Shown here one piece after another: positions 7,161 to 14,552 of a DNA stretch of 32,105 bases. Below the pieces are notes generated by a model. The model saw nothing but the letters and a program-made list of their open reading frames with translations. It ran no database searches and was not told the DNA's origin. Position numbers and translations under genes: made by a program. Every line of letters begins with the position of its first letter. The first letter of the stretch is position 1. The DNA comes from Methanoculleus sp. UBA430. GTDB lineage: Archaea > Halobacteriota > Methanomicrobia > Methanomicrobiales > Methanoculleaceae. The stretch spans positions 177,718 to 209,822 of the forward strand of contig NZ_DAXW01000016.1 in assembly GCF_002506585.1 (NCBI RefSeq), read 5' to 3'.

Positions 7161-7631
7161 TTATTCGATGGGAATTGCGGTCCCGGTCTCGGTCGGCGCT
7201 TTCTTCAACCGGACCTCGAGAACGCCGTTCTTGAACGAGGCAACTGAGTTCTCCTGGGTCACCTCGGCGGGAAGCAGTACCGTCCGGCTCATCTGCCCGT
7301 AGACACGCTCCCGCATGAAGAAGTCCCGGGTATCTTCCTCCGTCTCATCCGTCCGCATGCTTACGATCTCCAGGTGCTGAGGGTCGATGAGCCGGACGGC
7401 GACGTTCTCCTTCTCGACGCCGGGGAGATCGGCAACAACGATCACCTCGTCCTCGTGGTCCCGGACATCTACGCGGAGATCACGGACTACCGGGACGATC
7501 CGGCCCCTGACCTCTTCTCCCCGCGCGCCGATCCCCCCGAGCATGGATTGGAACCTGCTTTCCATCTCGGCCATAAGGTCATCAAAGTCCTGCCATATCG
7601 TGCGATACGGTCCACGTTCGATTCTTGCCAT
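7161..7631 (-). CDS. Small heat shock protein, Hsp20/alpha-crystallin family
   Basis: Hsp20 oligomers hold unfolding proteins in a refoldable state without ATP. The alpha-crystallin domain spans residues 50-145: VDVRDHEDEVIVVADLPGVEKENV, then the FFMRER segment and GVLEVRLKK, the conserved A-x-x-x-G-V-L signature (ASFKNGVLEV). The tail TAIPIE carries the I-x-I/V-type motif used in oligomer assembly. The N-terminal region is rich in aromatic and charged residues, and the 156-residue length is typical. On the minus strand GGAG lies seven bases before the ATG. The divergent neighbour is another predicted folding factor. Confidence 0.95.
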   Translation of the reverse strand: MARIERGPYRTIWQDFDDLMAEMESRFQSMLGGIGARGEEVRGRIVPVVRDLRVDVRDHEDEVIVVADLPGVEKENVAVRLIDPQHLEIVSMRTDETEEDTRDFFMRERVYGQMSRTVLLPAEVTQENSVASFKNGVLEVRLKKAPTETGTAIPIE

Positions 7632-7701
7632 TGTAATCGCTCCTTTTCCTGAGATTGCCCGGGCGACCTGGCCTCCCTGGCTAACCTAAAGGTAGTGGTT
7701 T

Positions 7702-7717
7702 ATTTATTTAAATAAAT
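7702..7717. promoter_or_regulatory. Perfect 16-bp AT palindrome between hsp20 and the FKBP-like gene
   Basis: ATTTATTTAAATAAAT is a perfect palindrome almost equidistant from the two divergent start codons (about 78 bases from the hsp20 ATG and 75 from the FKBP-like ATG). For hsp20 it doubles as the only good TATA-like sequence, giving a leader of roughly 45 bases that holds the GGAG site. It could be a promoter, an operator, or both. Confidence 0.6.
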
Positions 7718-7751
7718 CTCATGGGGCAATTCATCCCGTACAGAACAATAC

Positions 7752-7762
7752 CATTTTATTTC
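7752..7762 (+). promoter_or_regulatory. TATA box of the FKBP-like gene
   Basis: CATTTTATTTC is centred about 28 bases before the ATG at 7785. The spacing suggests a leaderless mRNA. Confidence 0.6.
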
Positions 7763-7784
7763 AACAAAAGTCGATTATACCGTG

Positions 7785-8483
7785 ATGAAAAAGACACAGC
7801 AGAAGAACTCAAAGGACGAGACCAAGCCCTGGATGAAATGGGCCTATGTGGGGGTCGCCCTGCTGGTTGCGGTGGCAATGGTGGGTTCCTACCTCGCCCC
7901 GATCTTCGGGAGCAGCCAGAAGGCTCAGGCAGGGGATGTGGCACGGGTCGGCTACACCATCCGTGACGGGGACGGGCGCCCTCTCGTCACGACCGACCAG
8001 GCTCTCCTCGAAAGCGAATACCAGAAGGGGAACCTGGTCTTCCTGACCCCCAGCCTGGAGATGCTCGTCGGCGGACAGGTCCCGGGTGAGAATGTCGCCC
8101 CTGTTCCTATCCTGTACCCCGAGACCAATGGGACCGTAGGCTTCGGCCTGCTGGGGTTTGAGACCAACACCATCGCCGCAGGACTCGTCGGGATGCAGGT
8201 CGGCGAGACGAAGGCCATCCGTTTCGCTTACGGGTCGGAAGACCTCGACATCAATTTGAGCAAGGAGGAGGCAGACGAGATCGACCTCAACGTTACGGAG
8301 ATGGGAGTGGGGGATCTCTTCCTGCGTGAATTCATGATAACGGATGGTATCCCCGTCGGCAATGAGACCAATGCGACCCCAACACTTCGTTTCTGGGAAG
8401 TCGCCGGCAAGACAGACGACTCGCTGCTCGTCACGTGCCGCTACGGCAGCGCCGAGATCACGCTCAATGGTATAACCGGGTGA
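7785..8483 (+). CDS. Membrane-anchored FKBP-type peptidyl-prolyl isomerase-like protein
   Basis: A charged lysine-rich N-terminus precedes one hydrophobic segment at residues 19-40 (YVGVALLVAVAMVGSYLAPI), an uncleaved anchor with the rest outside the cell. After it, GDVARVGYTIRDGDGRPLVTTD and GLVGMQVGETKAIRFAYG match the strand and the 'GM..GE.K.I' element of long archaeal FKBP-type isomerases, and the D/E-rich flap that follows resembles the inserted domain of SlyD-like members. An extracytoplasmic folding role is inferred; the FKBP half is divergent, and activity is not certain. A GTG at 7782 directly before the ATG could also start it. Its promoter is separate from, but divergent to, that of hsp20. 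Confidence 0.75.
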   Translation: MKKTQQKNSKDETKPWMKWAYVGVALLVAVAMVGSYLAPIFGSSQKAQAGDVARVGYTIRDGDGRPLVTTDQALLESEYQKGNLVFLTPSLEMLVGGQVPGENVAPVPILYPETNGTVGFGLLGFETNTIAAGLVGMQVGETKAIRFAYGSEDLDINLSKEEADEIDLNVTEMGVGDLFLREFMITDGIPVGNETNATPTLRFWEVAGKTDDSLLVTCRYGSAEITLNGITG

Positions 8484-8493
8484 CCCCACCCAC

Positions 8494-8505
8494 TATTTTT
8501 TATAG
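8494..8505 (+). promoter_or_regulatory. TATA box of the thioredoxin-like gene, also a T-run
   Basis: TATTTTTTATAG sits about 27 bases before the ATG at 8527. Its six T also lie 13 bases after the stop of the FKBP-like gene, so one element may end one transcript and start the next. Confidence 0.55.
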
Positions 8506-8526
8506 TCTCCCCACTTTCTGCCATAT

Positions 8527-8790
8527 ATGGCGGTGAACGTGATAACCTTCTACCAGGAAGGGTGTATGGGGTGCGAGGAGCAGACCCCGATCCTTCACGA
8601 GACGAAGAACGCTCTCGGGATCGAGATCGAGGAGATCGATGCCGTGAAGAACCCCCGGTACATCAAGGAGTACAACCTCCGGGTGACCCCTACAACCCTC
8701 GTGATCGAGGATGGCGAGGTCAGGGAGCGGATGGAGGGGCTCGTCCACCGTGAAGACCTCGAGGCCGCGATCCGGCGGCACCTGCCCTGA
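8527..8790 (+). CDS. Small thioredoxin/glutaredoxin-like protein
   Basis: At 87 residues this is a minimal thioredoxin fold. The redox motif is CMGC (C13, C16) after the first strand VNVITFYQEG, and the cis-proline is P55 in RVTPTTLVI. It resembles the small archaeal thioredoxin/glutaredoxin hybrids that act as dithiol reductants. The start is the ATG placed about 27 bases from the TATA box. It is preceded by the FKBP-like gene on the same strand and converges with the next gene. Which reductase feeds it is not visible; the class II ribonucleotide reductase in this window needs such a reductant, but no direct link is shown. Confidence 0.85.
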   Translation: MAVNVITFYQEGCMGCEEQTPILHETKNALGIEIEEIDAVKNPRYIKEYNLRVTPTTLVIEDGEVRERMEGLVHREDLEAAIRRHLP

Positions 8791-8890
8791 CTCCCTCTCC
8801 TGGCAAGGGGCCGGACCCGGCCCGGCCCTTCACGAGGCATATCGCCGGACACCGGATGCGATCCCGTTCGCGGCCACTCCTGCCGGGCGG

Positions 8891-9481
8891 TCACCGCCCC
8901 TGGTAGCGTCCCTCGAGGTAACCGTAGATCCGCTTAATCCTGCGGGCTACCGTCTTCCAGCCTTCTTTCCTGAGGACCGGACCGTCGCGGAGTTTGATGT
9001 GCGATATTCTGATCCGCCGCCCGCCGAAGGTGTAGGGCTCCCCGACGACGAACTCCTCTTCTCCCTCTGCGGTCTGGTAGAGCGGGAGGGTCGTGCGCCC
9101 GGTATGGATTGATGCCCTCACCACGACCTGCTCGATCCCCCGGGTCCAGAGGGTCGTCACCTCCTCGGCCGCCGCCCGGCGGACTCTCTTCGCACCGGCC
9201 TCGATGCCGGTGACCTCGACCCCGAAGACCTCGTCTCCGCACTCCGCGGCGATATGGTCCCCGAGGCTCACGACCTCGTTTGCAAGCATCTCCACGCTGC
9301 AGACCTGTGACTCCGTCTCAAGGCTCACGATCGCCCTGATGGTGAGGACACGGGGTTCGGGGGGCTTTGGAATCCGGTGGACCTGGCCGCACTCACTGCA
9401 CTGCACCACCAGTTCGACGGCTTCCCGGAGAACCTGGTGTTCACGCTCCTCTTTACAGACGGGGCAGACGATACTAATCAT
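8891..9481 (-). CDS. HVO_0476-type zinc-finger protein
   Basis: The N-terminus holds two cysteine pairs, CPVC (6-9) and CSEC (28-31), forming one zinc ribbon, and is followed by a beta-rich region that ends in a basic helix (WKTVARRIKRIYGYL). The arrangement matches the archaeal family named for HVO_0476, whose role is unknown; nucleic-acid binding is plausible from the ribbon and the basic tail. It is 196 residues long. The start ATG is only 33 bases from the divergent DUF371 start. The short 8791-8890 gap at its 3' end has a GC-rich inverted repeat near 8806-8830 and no gene. Confidence 0.75.
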   Translation of the reverse strand: MISIVCPVCKEEREHQVLREAVELVVQCSECGQVHRIPKPPEPRVLTIRAIVSLETESQVCSVEMLANEVVSLGDHIAAECGDEVFGVEVTGIEAGAKRVRRAAAEEVTTLWTRGIEQVVVRASIHTGRTTLPLYQTAEGEEEFVVGEPYTFGGRRIRISHIKLRDGPVLRKEGWKTVARRIKRIYGYLEGRYQGR

Positions 9482-9514
9482 TCATTAGCAATAGAAGCCC
9501 TCTCCTAATTAAGC
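9482..9514. promoter_or_regulatory. 33-base divergent promoter
   Basis: Two divergent start codons are 33 bases apart. ATTAGCAATA (9485-9494) is placed correctly for the plus-strand DUF371 gene and CTTAATTAGG (minus strand, 9505-9514) for the zinc-finger gene. Each TATA-like site thus lies almost on the other gene's start, so the two promoters cannot easily be occupied together. Confidence 0.5.
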
Positions 9515-9967
9515 ATGAAGGCGAGGGATATCGTGCGGGCACGGGGGCACCCACTGGTCCGGGGGGCCCACCCGACGACGTTTGAAGTGACAAAAGACGA
9601 GACGCTGACCGCGACCGGCGACTGCATCATCGGTGTCGCTGCCGACAAGGGTGCCGCCGACCTCGATCCGGGTCTGAAAGCGCTGCTCCGCGACGACCGG
9701 GCGGTGCTCACGACCCGTCTCATGGCCGGCGGCGAGACCGTTGAGGTCCGATCGCGAGGGAGCGCGGCGTTGACCCTGGACCATCCCGCAGACCTCGTCT
9801 GGCGCCGGAGCGACTTCGTCTCGGACCGGACCGTGGGCATTCGCTCCGATCGCGTCGCGGCCACCCTCCCCCGTGAGTTCATCGAGGCGCTCCGGCGGGG
9901 CGAGGAGCTGGTGGTCGAGCTCGAGGCGGAGGTCTTAGAGAACGACGCTCCTGTGAGCGGAGTTTGA
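9515..9967 (+). CDS. DUF371 family protein
   Basis: The 150-residue product matches the archaeal DUF371 family in its opening (ARGHPLVRGAHPTTFEVTKDE) and in the GDCIIGVAADKG and WRRSDFVSDRTVGIRSDRVA segments. The family function is unknown. The small size and conserved histidine and aspartate residues hint at an enzyme or ligand-binding role, but that is weak. The last seven codons and the stop lie within the first copy of a 39-bp direct repeat, so the C-terminal tail NDAPVSGV is repeat-derived and probably not conserved. Confidence 0.8.
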   Translation: MKARDIVRARGHPLVRGAHPTTFEVTKDETLTATGDCIIGVAADKGAADLDPGLKALLRDDRAVLTTRLMAGGETVEVRSRGSAALTLDHPADLVWRRSDFVSDRTVGIRSDRVAATLPREFIEALRRGEELVVELEAEVLENDAPVSGV

Positions 9968-9980
9968 GCCCCGTCAGGTG
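9942..9980. repeat. 39-bp direct repeat, copy 1
   Basis: This copy begins ACGACGCTCCTGTGAGCGGA and ends CCCCGTCAGGTG. It covers the last codons and the TGA stop of the DUF371 gene. It contains a small inverted repeat (CTCC / GGAG, and an outer CCTG / CAGG pair). Confidence 0.9.
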
Positions 9981-9987
9981 GCGATTG

Positions 9988-10026
9988 ACGACGCTCCTGT
10001 GAGCGGAGTTTGAGCCCCGTCAGGTG
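9988..10026. repeat. 39-bp direct repeat, copy 2
   Basis: It is an identical 39-base copy of the upstream element, separated from it by seven bases. It lies entirely outside coding sequence. Confidence 0.9.
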
Positions 10027-10339
10027 CGAGGCAGGAGTTCGCGGATCGTAACGAGTTCTGCGGCAAAGATGGTTATTACCACCCACGTTTTCTCGTCTAT
10101 CATGATGCAATGCGGATTGTTTGACATCATCTCGAATTTTGAGGATTCAAATCGCGGCCGGCTTCTCCCGGGCTTTTTGTCGATTCTGACCGGGCAGCCG
10201 TCGCTCCCGCAGGGCCGACGCTTCCCCTGTCGCCCTTCGCGAAGTTCGCGACAATCACTTCCCCACCTTTGCCGCTTCGCGTATGTACCCCGGGTTGGGA
10301 TAGGTTTATGCGTTCACGGGGCGGGGGAATGGTTGAGAC
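10027..10339. other. Intergenic region before the histidine kinase
   Basis: No gene is supported here. The stretch holds a T-arm-like fragment GGATTCAAATC (10142-10152) without the rest of a tRNA, a T5 run near 10177-10181, and a nested inverted repeat TGTCGC (10228-10233) / GCGACA (10248-10253) around the palindrome TTCGCGAA. Near the end, TAGGTTTATG (10301-10310) is a TATA-like box about 34 bases before the kinase start. Confidence 0.6.
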
Positions 10340-12292
10340 ATGCAACCGTTCGCCCCGGCGCTCGAAGACCTCCTCGAACTCCTGGAGGATCTCGATCGCC
10401 GCCTCCGTTCTCTTCAGGCGGGTGTAGGGCCGGCTCCTGCGGGAGACCTGCTTCTGCAGAAGTCGGACCTTGCCGAGATCAACGATCTTGTCGATGCACT
10501 GATCGCCGGCATCCGGAGCATCGATGCCGGGTGTCGACGATACCGGGACCGCTTCCTCCACCTCCCGGTCGGGTGCCTCTGCACCGGGTCAGAAGGCATC
10601 ATTCTGGAGGCAAACCGGGCGGCGGCCGCTCTCTTCGGCCTTACTCCTGATCGCCTGCAGGGGGGACGCCTGCAGGCGTATCTCCACCCCGGCTGTATCC
10701 CGGTCTTCCGGTCGGTGGTTGAAGCGCTCACGCGGGGCGAAGAGCTCCCGGTGCAGGAGTTGCTGTTTGCTAGATCCGACGGCAGCACCTTCCCCGCTGC
10801 CGTGGCGGCTTCGGCCGTGCGCGACCCTGGTGCCGTGGCGGCCGAGTTCCTCTGGGTCGTCACTACATCCGGGAGGAAGAGGGTTGAAGAGGCCCTCCGG
10901 GAGAGCGAAGAGCGCTACCGTGAGCTGACCGAAAACATCAGCGATGCCTTCCTCGCCCTGGACCACGACGCCCGGGTTGTCTCATGGAACCGGGCGGCGT
11001 CTCTCCTCTCGGGCCGCCCCGCGGAGGAGGTCATCGGAAAGAGCATCTACGATCTCTTCCCGGAACTCCGGACCGAGGATGTTACCGGGTTCCTCGGGGA
11101 GGTCATGGAGGCCGGCAGGGCCGGCGTGAGCGAATACCGGCTCCCTCTCCGTGGGATGGAGCACACCTTTGAGGTGCGCGCCATCCCCACCTGCGAGGGT
11201 GTCTCCATCTATCTCAGGGACATCTCGGACCGCCGGAGAGCTGAGCAGGCTCTCCGGAGGAGCGAGGAGGAGTACCGGGCGGTCGTGGAGAGCCAGACCG
11301 AGCTGATCTACCGCTGGCTCCCCGACGGTATCATCACCTTCGCGAACGACGCCTACTGCCGCTTCATCGGCATCCCGTGTGGGAACCTGCTCGGGCGGCG
11401 GTATGCCCCCACCGTCCCGGCCGAAGACCAGGCCAGAATCCGGCAGACCCATGCGTCCCTCACCCCCGATCACCCCGCCACCACGGTCGAGCATCGGGTG
11501 GTCATGCCGGACGGCAGGGTCCGGTGGCAGCAGTGGACTGATACGGCGTTCTTCGATGAAGAGGGCTCCATCGTCGAGTATCAGTCGGTAGGGCGGGACA
11601 TCACCGATGCGCGGATGGCGAGCGAGGCGCTCCTCCTCGCGAACAAGAAACTTAACCTGCTCTCGGACGTGACCCGCCACGACATCTTGAACCTGCTCAA
11701 CGTGATCTCGGGGTACCTCGGCCTCTCCCGTGAGCTGACGGACGACCCGGAACTGCAGGGGTATTACCGGAAAGAGGAGGAGGCCATCCAGGGTATCCAG
11801 CGCTACATGGCTTTCACCCGGGACTACCGGGATATCGGTGCGGCCGCTCCCATCTGGCAGAACGTATCGCGGATCGCCCGTGAGGCGATGACGGGGCTCG
11901 ATATGGACGAGGTTGCCGTCGAGATGCAGACCGGCGATCTCGACGTGTATGCCGATCCCCTCATCATCCGGGTCTTTGCAAACCTCATCGATAACTCGCT
12001 CCGGCACGGTAAGGACGTTACCCGGATACACATCTTCTCGGAGGAGTCTGACCGGGGGATCAGCATCACCTACGAAGACGATGGTATCGGTATCCCTCAC
12101 GCTGAAAAAGAGAGGATATTCAAGCGTGGTTTGGGGCGGCAGACCGGGTTCGGGCTCTTCCTCGCCCGGGAGATTCTGGCAATCACGGACCTCTCCATAC
12201 GCGAGACCGGCGAGCCCGGAAAAGGTGCGCGGTTCGAGATAAGCGTCCCGCCGGGGTTCTACAGGTTCAGCGGTCGCGGCCGAGCTCCGTGA
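10340..12292 (+). CDS. Soluble multi-PAS sensor histidine kinase
   Basis: Three PAS domains are visible: residues 72-178 (VGCLCTGSEGIILEANRAAAALFG), 192-300 (ERYRELTENISDAFLALDHDARVVSWNRAA) and 308-426 (EEYRAVVESQTELIYRWLPDG, ending SVGRDITDAR). A dimerisation helix carries phospho-acceptor H447 (DVTRHDILNLLNVISGY), and the ATPase domain has the N-box NLIDNSLRHG (548-557), G1 DDGIGIP (580-586) and G2 GFGLFLAREI (603-612). No membrane segment is seen, so it senses an internal signal. No response regulator is adjacent, so it is an orphan. An N-terminal helix (residues 5-60) may be a coiled coil. Its 3' end overlaps the convergent xseB by 26 bases. Confidence 0.9.
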   Translation: MQPFAPALEDLLELLEDLDRRLRSLQAGVGPAPAGDLLLQKSDLAEINDLVDALIAGIRSIDAGCRRYRDRFLHLPVGCLCTGSEGIILEANRAAAALFGLTPDRLQGGRLQAYLHPGCIPVFRSVVEALTRGEELPVQELLFARSDGSTFPAAVAASAVRDPGAVAAEFLWVVTTSGRKRVEEALRESEERYRELTENISDAFLALDHDARVVSWNRAASLLSGRPAEEVIGKSIYDLFPELRTEDVTGFLGEVMEAGRAGVSEYRLPLRGMEHTFEVRAIPTCEGVSIYLRDISDRRRAEQALRRSEEEYRAVVESQTELIYRWLPDGIITFANDAYCRFIGIPCGNLLGRRYAPTVPAEDQARIRQTHASLTPDHPATTVEHRVVMPDGRVRWQQWTDTAFFDEEGSIVEYQSVGRDITDARMASEALLLANKKLNLLSDVTRHDILNLLNVISGYLGLSRELTDDPELQGYYRKEEEAIQGIQRYMAFTRDYRDIGAAAPIWQNVSRIAREAMTGLDMDEVAVEMQTGDLDVYADPLIIRVFANLIDNSLRHGKDVTRIHIFSEESDRGISITYEDDGIGIPHAEKERIFKRGLGRQTGFGLFLAREILAITDLSIRETGEPGKGARFEISVPPGFYRFSGRGRAP

Positions 12293-12452
12293 GTTTCATC
12301 TCGGCCGCGCCGAGGAGGTCTTCGCACTGCTTCACCAGGAGCGCGCCCCGCTCGTAGATGGCGATGCTCTCCTCCAGGTTCGTATCGCCGTCTTCCAGTC
12401 TTCGGACAATCTTTCGGAGTTCCTCAAGCATCTCTTCAAAGGTCTCTGTCAT
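12267..12452 (-). CDS. xseB: Exodeoxyribonuclease VII small subunit
   Basis: The 61-residue protein has the XseB pattern: FEEMLEELRKIVRRLEDGDTNLEESIAIYERG, then LVKQCEDLLGAAEMKL. XseB forms a helical sheath around XseA in the complex that degrades single-stranded DNA to oligonucleotides. Its start overlaps the 3' end of xseA by 17 bases, indicating translational coupling. It is small and easily missed. Confidence 0.92.
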   Translation of the reverse strand: MTETFEEMLEELRKIVRRLEDGDTNLEESIAIYERGALLVKQCEDLLGAAEMKLTELGRDR

Positions 12453-13683
12453 ACGTTATCTCCTCCACGACGGCCCGGCACCGCCCGTCCTTCATCCTCA
12501 GCACCACATGGTCGCCCGGTCCGAGGTCTCCGGCACTCCTTGCGATCTTCCCCTCCGACTCGACGATGCAGTAGCCCCGGTCCAGGACGGCAAGCGGGTT
12601 TCTCCCCACCAGGTCCGCACGGGCCTCGGCAAGTGCGAACCGTTCCCGCTGTACCCGGGCGAGAGCCGCCCGGCGGAGCAGTTCCTCGTGATCGGCGAGG
12701 TGCTGCATCCGCTCATGGAGCCGGCGGACGAGCCGCCGGGGGTGCATGCGCTCCCGCAGGTCTTCGACCTCGCTTCGTGCGGCGCAGAGGTGATGGAGGA
12801 GGAGCGCTCCCATCCTCTCCTCATACCCGCAGAGTTCCCGGAGCACCTCGCGGCGTTCGGGCACAGCCCGTTCCGCCGCTGCCGACGGCGTCGGGGTCCG
12901 GAGGTCCGCGGCGAAGTCGCAGAGGGCGGTATCCACCTCGTGCCCGACGGCGCTGATCACCGGCGTCGCACATCCGGCAACGGCCCGCACAACGTCCGGG
13001 TGGTTGAAAGGGAAGAGGTCCTCGAAACTCCCTCCCCCACGCCCGACGATGATCACGTCCACGAGTCCGTCGACCCGACGGATCGCTTCCGCGATCTCGG
13101 TGTGCGCCCCTTCGCCCTGGACGGTCGTCGGGGAGAGGATCACCTCGGTCGGATACCGGCGGGATATGACCGAGAGGATATCCTTCAATGCCGCGCCGGT
13201 CGGGGAGGTGACCACGCCGATCCGGTGCGGGAAGGCGGGCAGGGGCCGTTTCCGTTCGGGAGCAAAGAGTCCCTCGGCGTCGAGTTCCTGCTTCCAGCGC
13301 TCGACCATGAGGTGGCGCTCACCCGCGCCCGCCGGGAGCATCTCCCGGACGATCAACTGGTACCTGCCGTGAGGCTCGTAGACCTCCACGGACCCCCAGG
13401 CGAGGACGTCCATGCCGTCTCTCGGCGTAAAGCGGAGCCCGGATGCGGAGGTGCGCCACATGACGCAGTTGATCACCGCAGTGTTCCTCCCGCTCCGTTC
13501 CGAGAGCGAGAAGTAGCGGTGGCCGGAGGCATGGTTCTTGTAGTTGGTCACCTCCCCCCGCACCCAGATCTGGTGCAGGTGGGTGTCGTCGAGGAGGTCG
13601 CAGATGAGCCTCGAGACCTCCGAGACCCCGAGGATCAGGGTGCCGAATCGATCCGGACTTGTGGAAGGACCGCTCAACATCAT
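12436..13683 (-). CDS. xseA: Exodeoxyribonuclease VII large subunit
   Basis: This is the catalytic subunit of a metal-independent single-strand DNA exonuclease of bacterial type, present in some methanogens. An N-terminal OB-fold domain (about residues 14-110, VSRLICDLLDDTHLHQIWVRGEVTN) binds DNA. The catalytic domain shows RIGVVTSPTGAALKDIL, IIVGRGGGSFEDLFPFN and SAVGHEVDTALCDFAADLRTPTPSAAAE. A long helical region and the C-terminal NPLAVLDRGYCIV segment follow. The start is one of two adjacent ATG codons (13683 or 13680); a TTG at 13686 would add one residue. At about 415 residues it matches the usual length. It starts a two-gene unit with xseB. Confidence 0.95.
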   Translation of the reverse strand: MMLSGPSTSPDRFGTLILGVSEVSRLICDLLDDTHLHQIWVRGEVTNYKNHASGHRYFSLSERSGRNTAVINCVMWRTSASGLRFTPRDGMDVLAWGSVEVYEPHGRYQLIVREMLPAGAGERHLMVERWKQELDAEGLFAPERKRPLPAFPHRIGVVTSPTGAALKDILSVISRRYPTEVILSPTTVQGEGAHTEIAEAIRRVDGLVDVIIVGRGGGSFEDLFPFNHPDVVRAVAGCATPVISAVGHEVDTALCDFAADLRTPTPSAAAERAVPERREVLRELCGYEERMGALLLHHLCAARSEVEDLRERMHPRRLVRRLHERMQHLADHEELLRRAALARVQRERFALAEARADLVGRNPLAVLDRGYCIVESEGKIARSAGDLGPGDHVVLRMKDGRCRAVVEEITYDRDL

Positions 13684-13722
13684 CAAAATCTATTAGGCCG
13701 ATGGTTTATATCAACTAGTGTT
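13684..13722. promoter_or_regulatory. 39-base divergent promoter of xseA and the TIM-barrel gene
   Basis: Minus-strand GATATAAACC (13703-13712) is about 25 bases before the xseA start. For the plus-strand gene the better placed element is TCTATTAGG (13689-13697), about 30 bases upstream, because the palindromic-looking TTTATATC is only 11-18 bases from its ATG. Confidence 0.5.
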
Positions 13723-14547
13723 ATGGGTCGTTTCGCCGTCTCGACAATGTTCTTCCACGAGTACCCGTGCGGCTACATCTTTGACTACATCGCCGAGTCC
13801 GGGCTCGACAGTCTCGAGTTCTGGGTCGAGACGCCGCACTTCTGGCTTCGTGATCGCCCGGAAGACGAACTCGTAGGGTGCATCGCCGATCACCCGGGTC
13901 TCTCGCCGATCACCGTCCACGCCCCGACGCTGGACCTGAACCCCTGCTCTATCAATCCGAGGGTAGCCGAGATATCGGTCGAGTACACCCTCGAGGCCGT
14001 CCGGATGGCGGACCGGATGGGCGCCGCCGTGGTCACCGTCCATCCCGGCCGGCGGACGGCGAAACGGCACCCGAGCGCCTACGACTACCGGCGGTTCGAC
14101 GACTACATCGCCCAGCTCCGTGAGGTCGCAGGGGAGACGCAGGTGAAGGTCGCGATCGAGAACCTGGAGCCCCGGGTCAACGCTATGCTCTATACGCCGG
14201 AGGATATGGCCGAGGTGCTCGAACGGGAACCCTGGCTCTGGTTCACGCTCGATATGGGACACGCCATGATGACGTCCTCTCGCGAGGTGGACCGATTTAT
14301 CGACCTCTGTATGGAGCGGATGGTGAACGTCCATGTCAGTGCACTCGGCGAGAACGGGCGGCCCCACCACCCCGTCCACGACGATCCGGGAGCGTTGCGC
14401 GTGCTTACGGAACTTGCCGACCGGGGCTACGGCGGATACCTCACCCTGGAACTCGAAGACATGGTCTTCCCGGGGACTCTCTCGTCCGAAGAGAAGGTCG
14501 TGCTCTTGATGCAGGAATCGGAGGCATTACAAGGGATATTTTCCTGA
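13723..14547 (+). CDS. Sugar phosphate isomerase/epimerase-type TIM-barrel protein
   Basis: This 274-residue protein belongs to the xylose isomerase-like TIM-barrel (AP endonuclease 2) superfamily. Likely metal ligands and catalytic positions are H66 (ITVHAPTLDL), H107 (VVTVHPGRR), E146 and E149 (VAIENLEPR), D177 and H180 (WFTLDMGHA), H204 (VNVHVSAL), H216 (PHHPVHDD) and E243 (LTLELED). Superfamily members isomerise sugars or cleave at abasic DNA sites; a given substrate cannot be assigned. The start is the ATG at 13723, because the upstream part of the open frame lies within xseA/xseB in antisense. It ends about 90 bases before the CNNM-type gene. Confidence 0.8.
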   Translation: MGRFAVSTMFFHEYPCGYIFDYIAESGLDSLEFWVETPHFWLRDRPEDELVGCIADHPGLSPITVHAPTLDLNPCSINPRVAEISVEYTLEAVRMADRMGAAVVTVHPGRRTAKRHPSAYDYRRFDDYIAQLREVAGETQVKVAIENLEPRVNAMLYTPEDMAEVLEREPWLWFTLDMGHAMMTSSREVDRFIDLCMERMVNVHVSALGENGRPHHPVHDDPGALRVLTELADRGYGGYLTLELEDMVFPGTLSSEEKVVLLMQESEALQGIFS

Positions 14548-14552
14548 AGCGC

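Noticed and set aside
8806..8830. A GC-rich inverted repeat as a terminator after the thioredoxin-like gene
   Set aside because: There is no T-run on either strand beside it, so it lacks the archaeal termination signal.
9942..10026. The 39-bp repeats as a CRISPR array
   Set aside because: There are only two copies, the spacer is seven bases, one copy is coding, and no cas genes are near.
10137..10160. A functional tRNA gene
   Set aside because: The T-stem does not pair, and no anticodon or acceptor stem is found.
10127..10561. A minus-strand 144-codon frame ending GRDLNPQNSR
   Set aside because: It overlaps the start of the histidine kinase, and the ending comes from antisense reading of a T-loop-like sequence, a common source of false proteins.
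12358..13722. A long plus-strand extension before the TIM-barrel gene
   Set aside because: This part is antisense to xseB and xseA; the conserved barrel begins at the ATG at 13723 after its own promoter.
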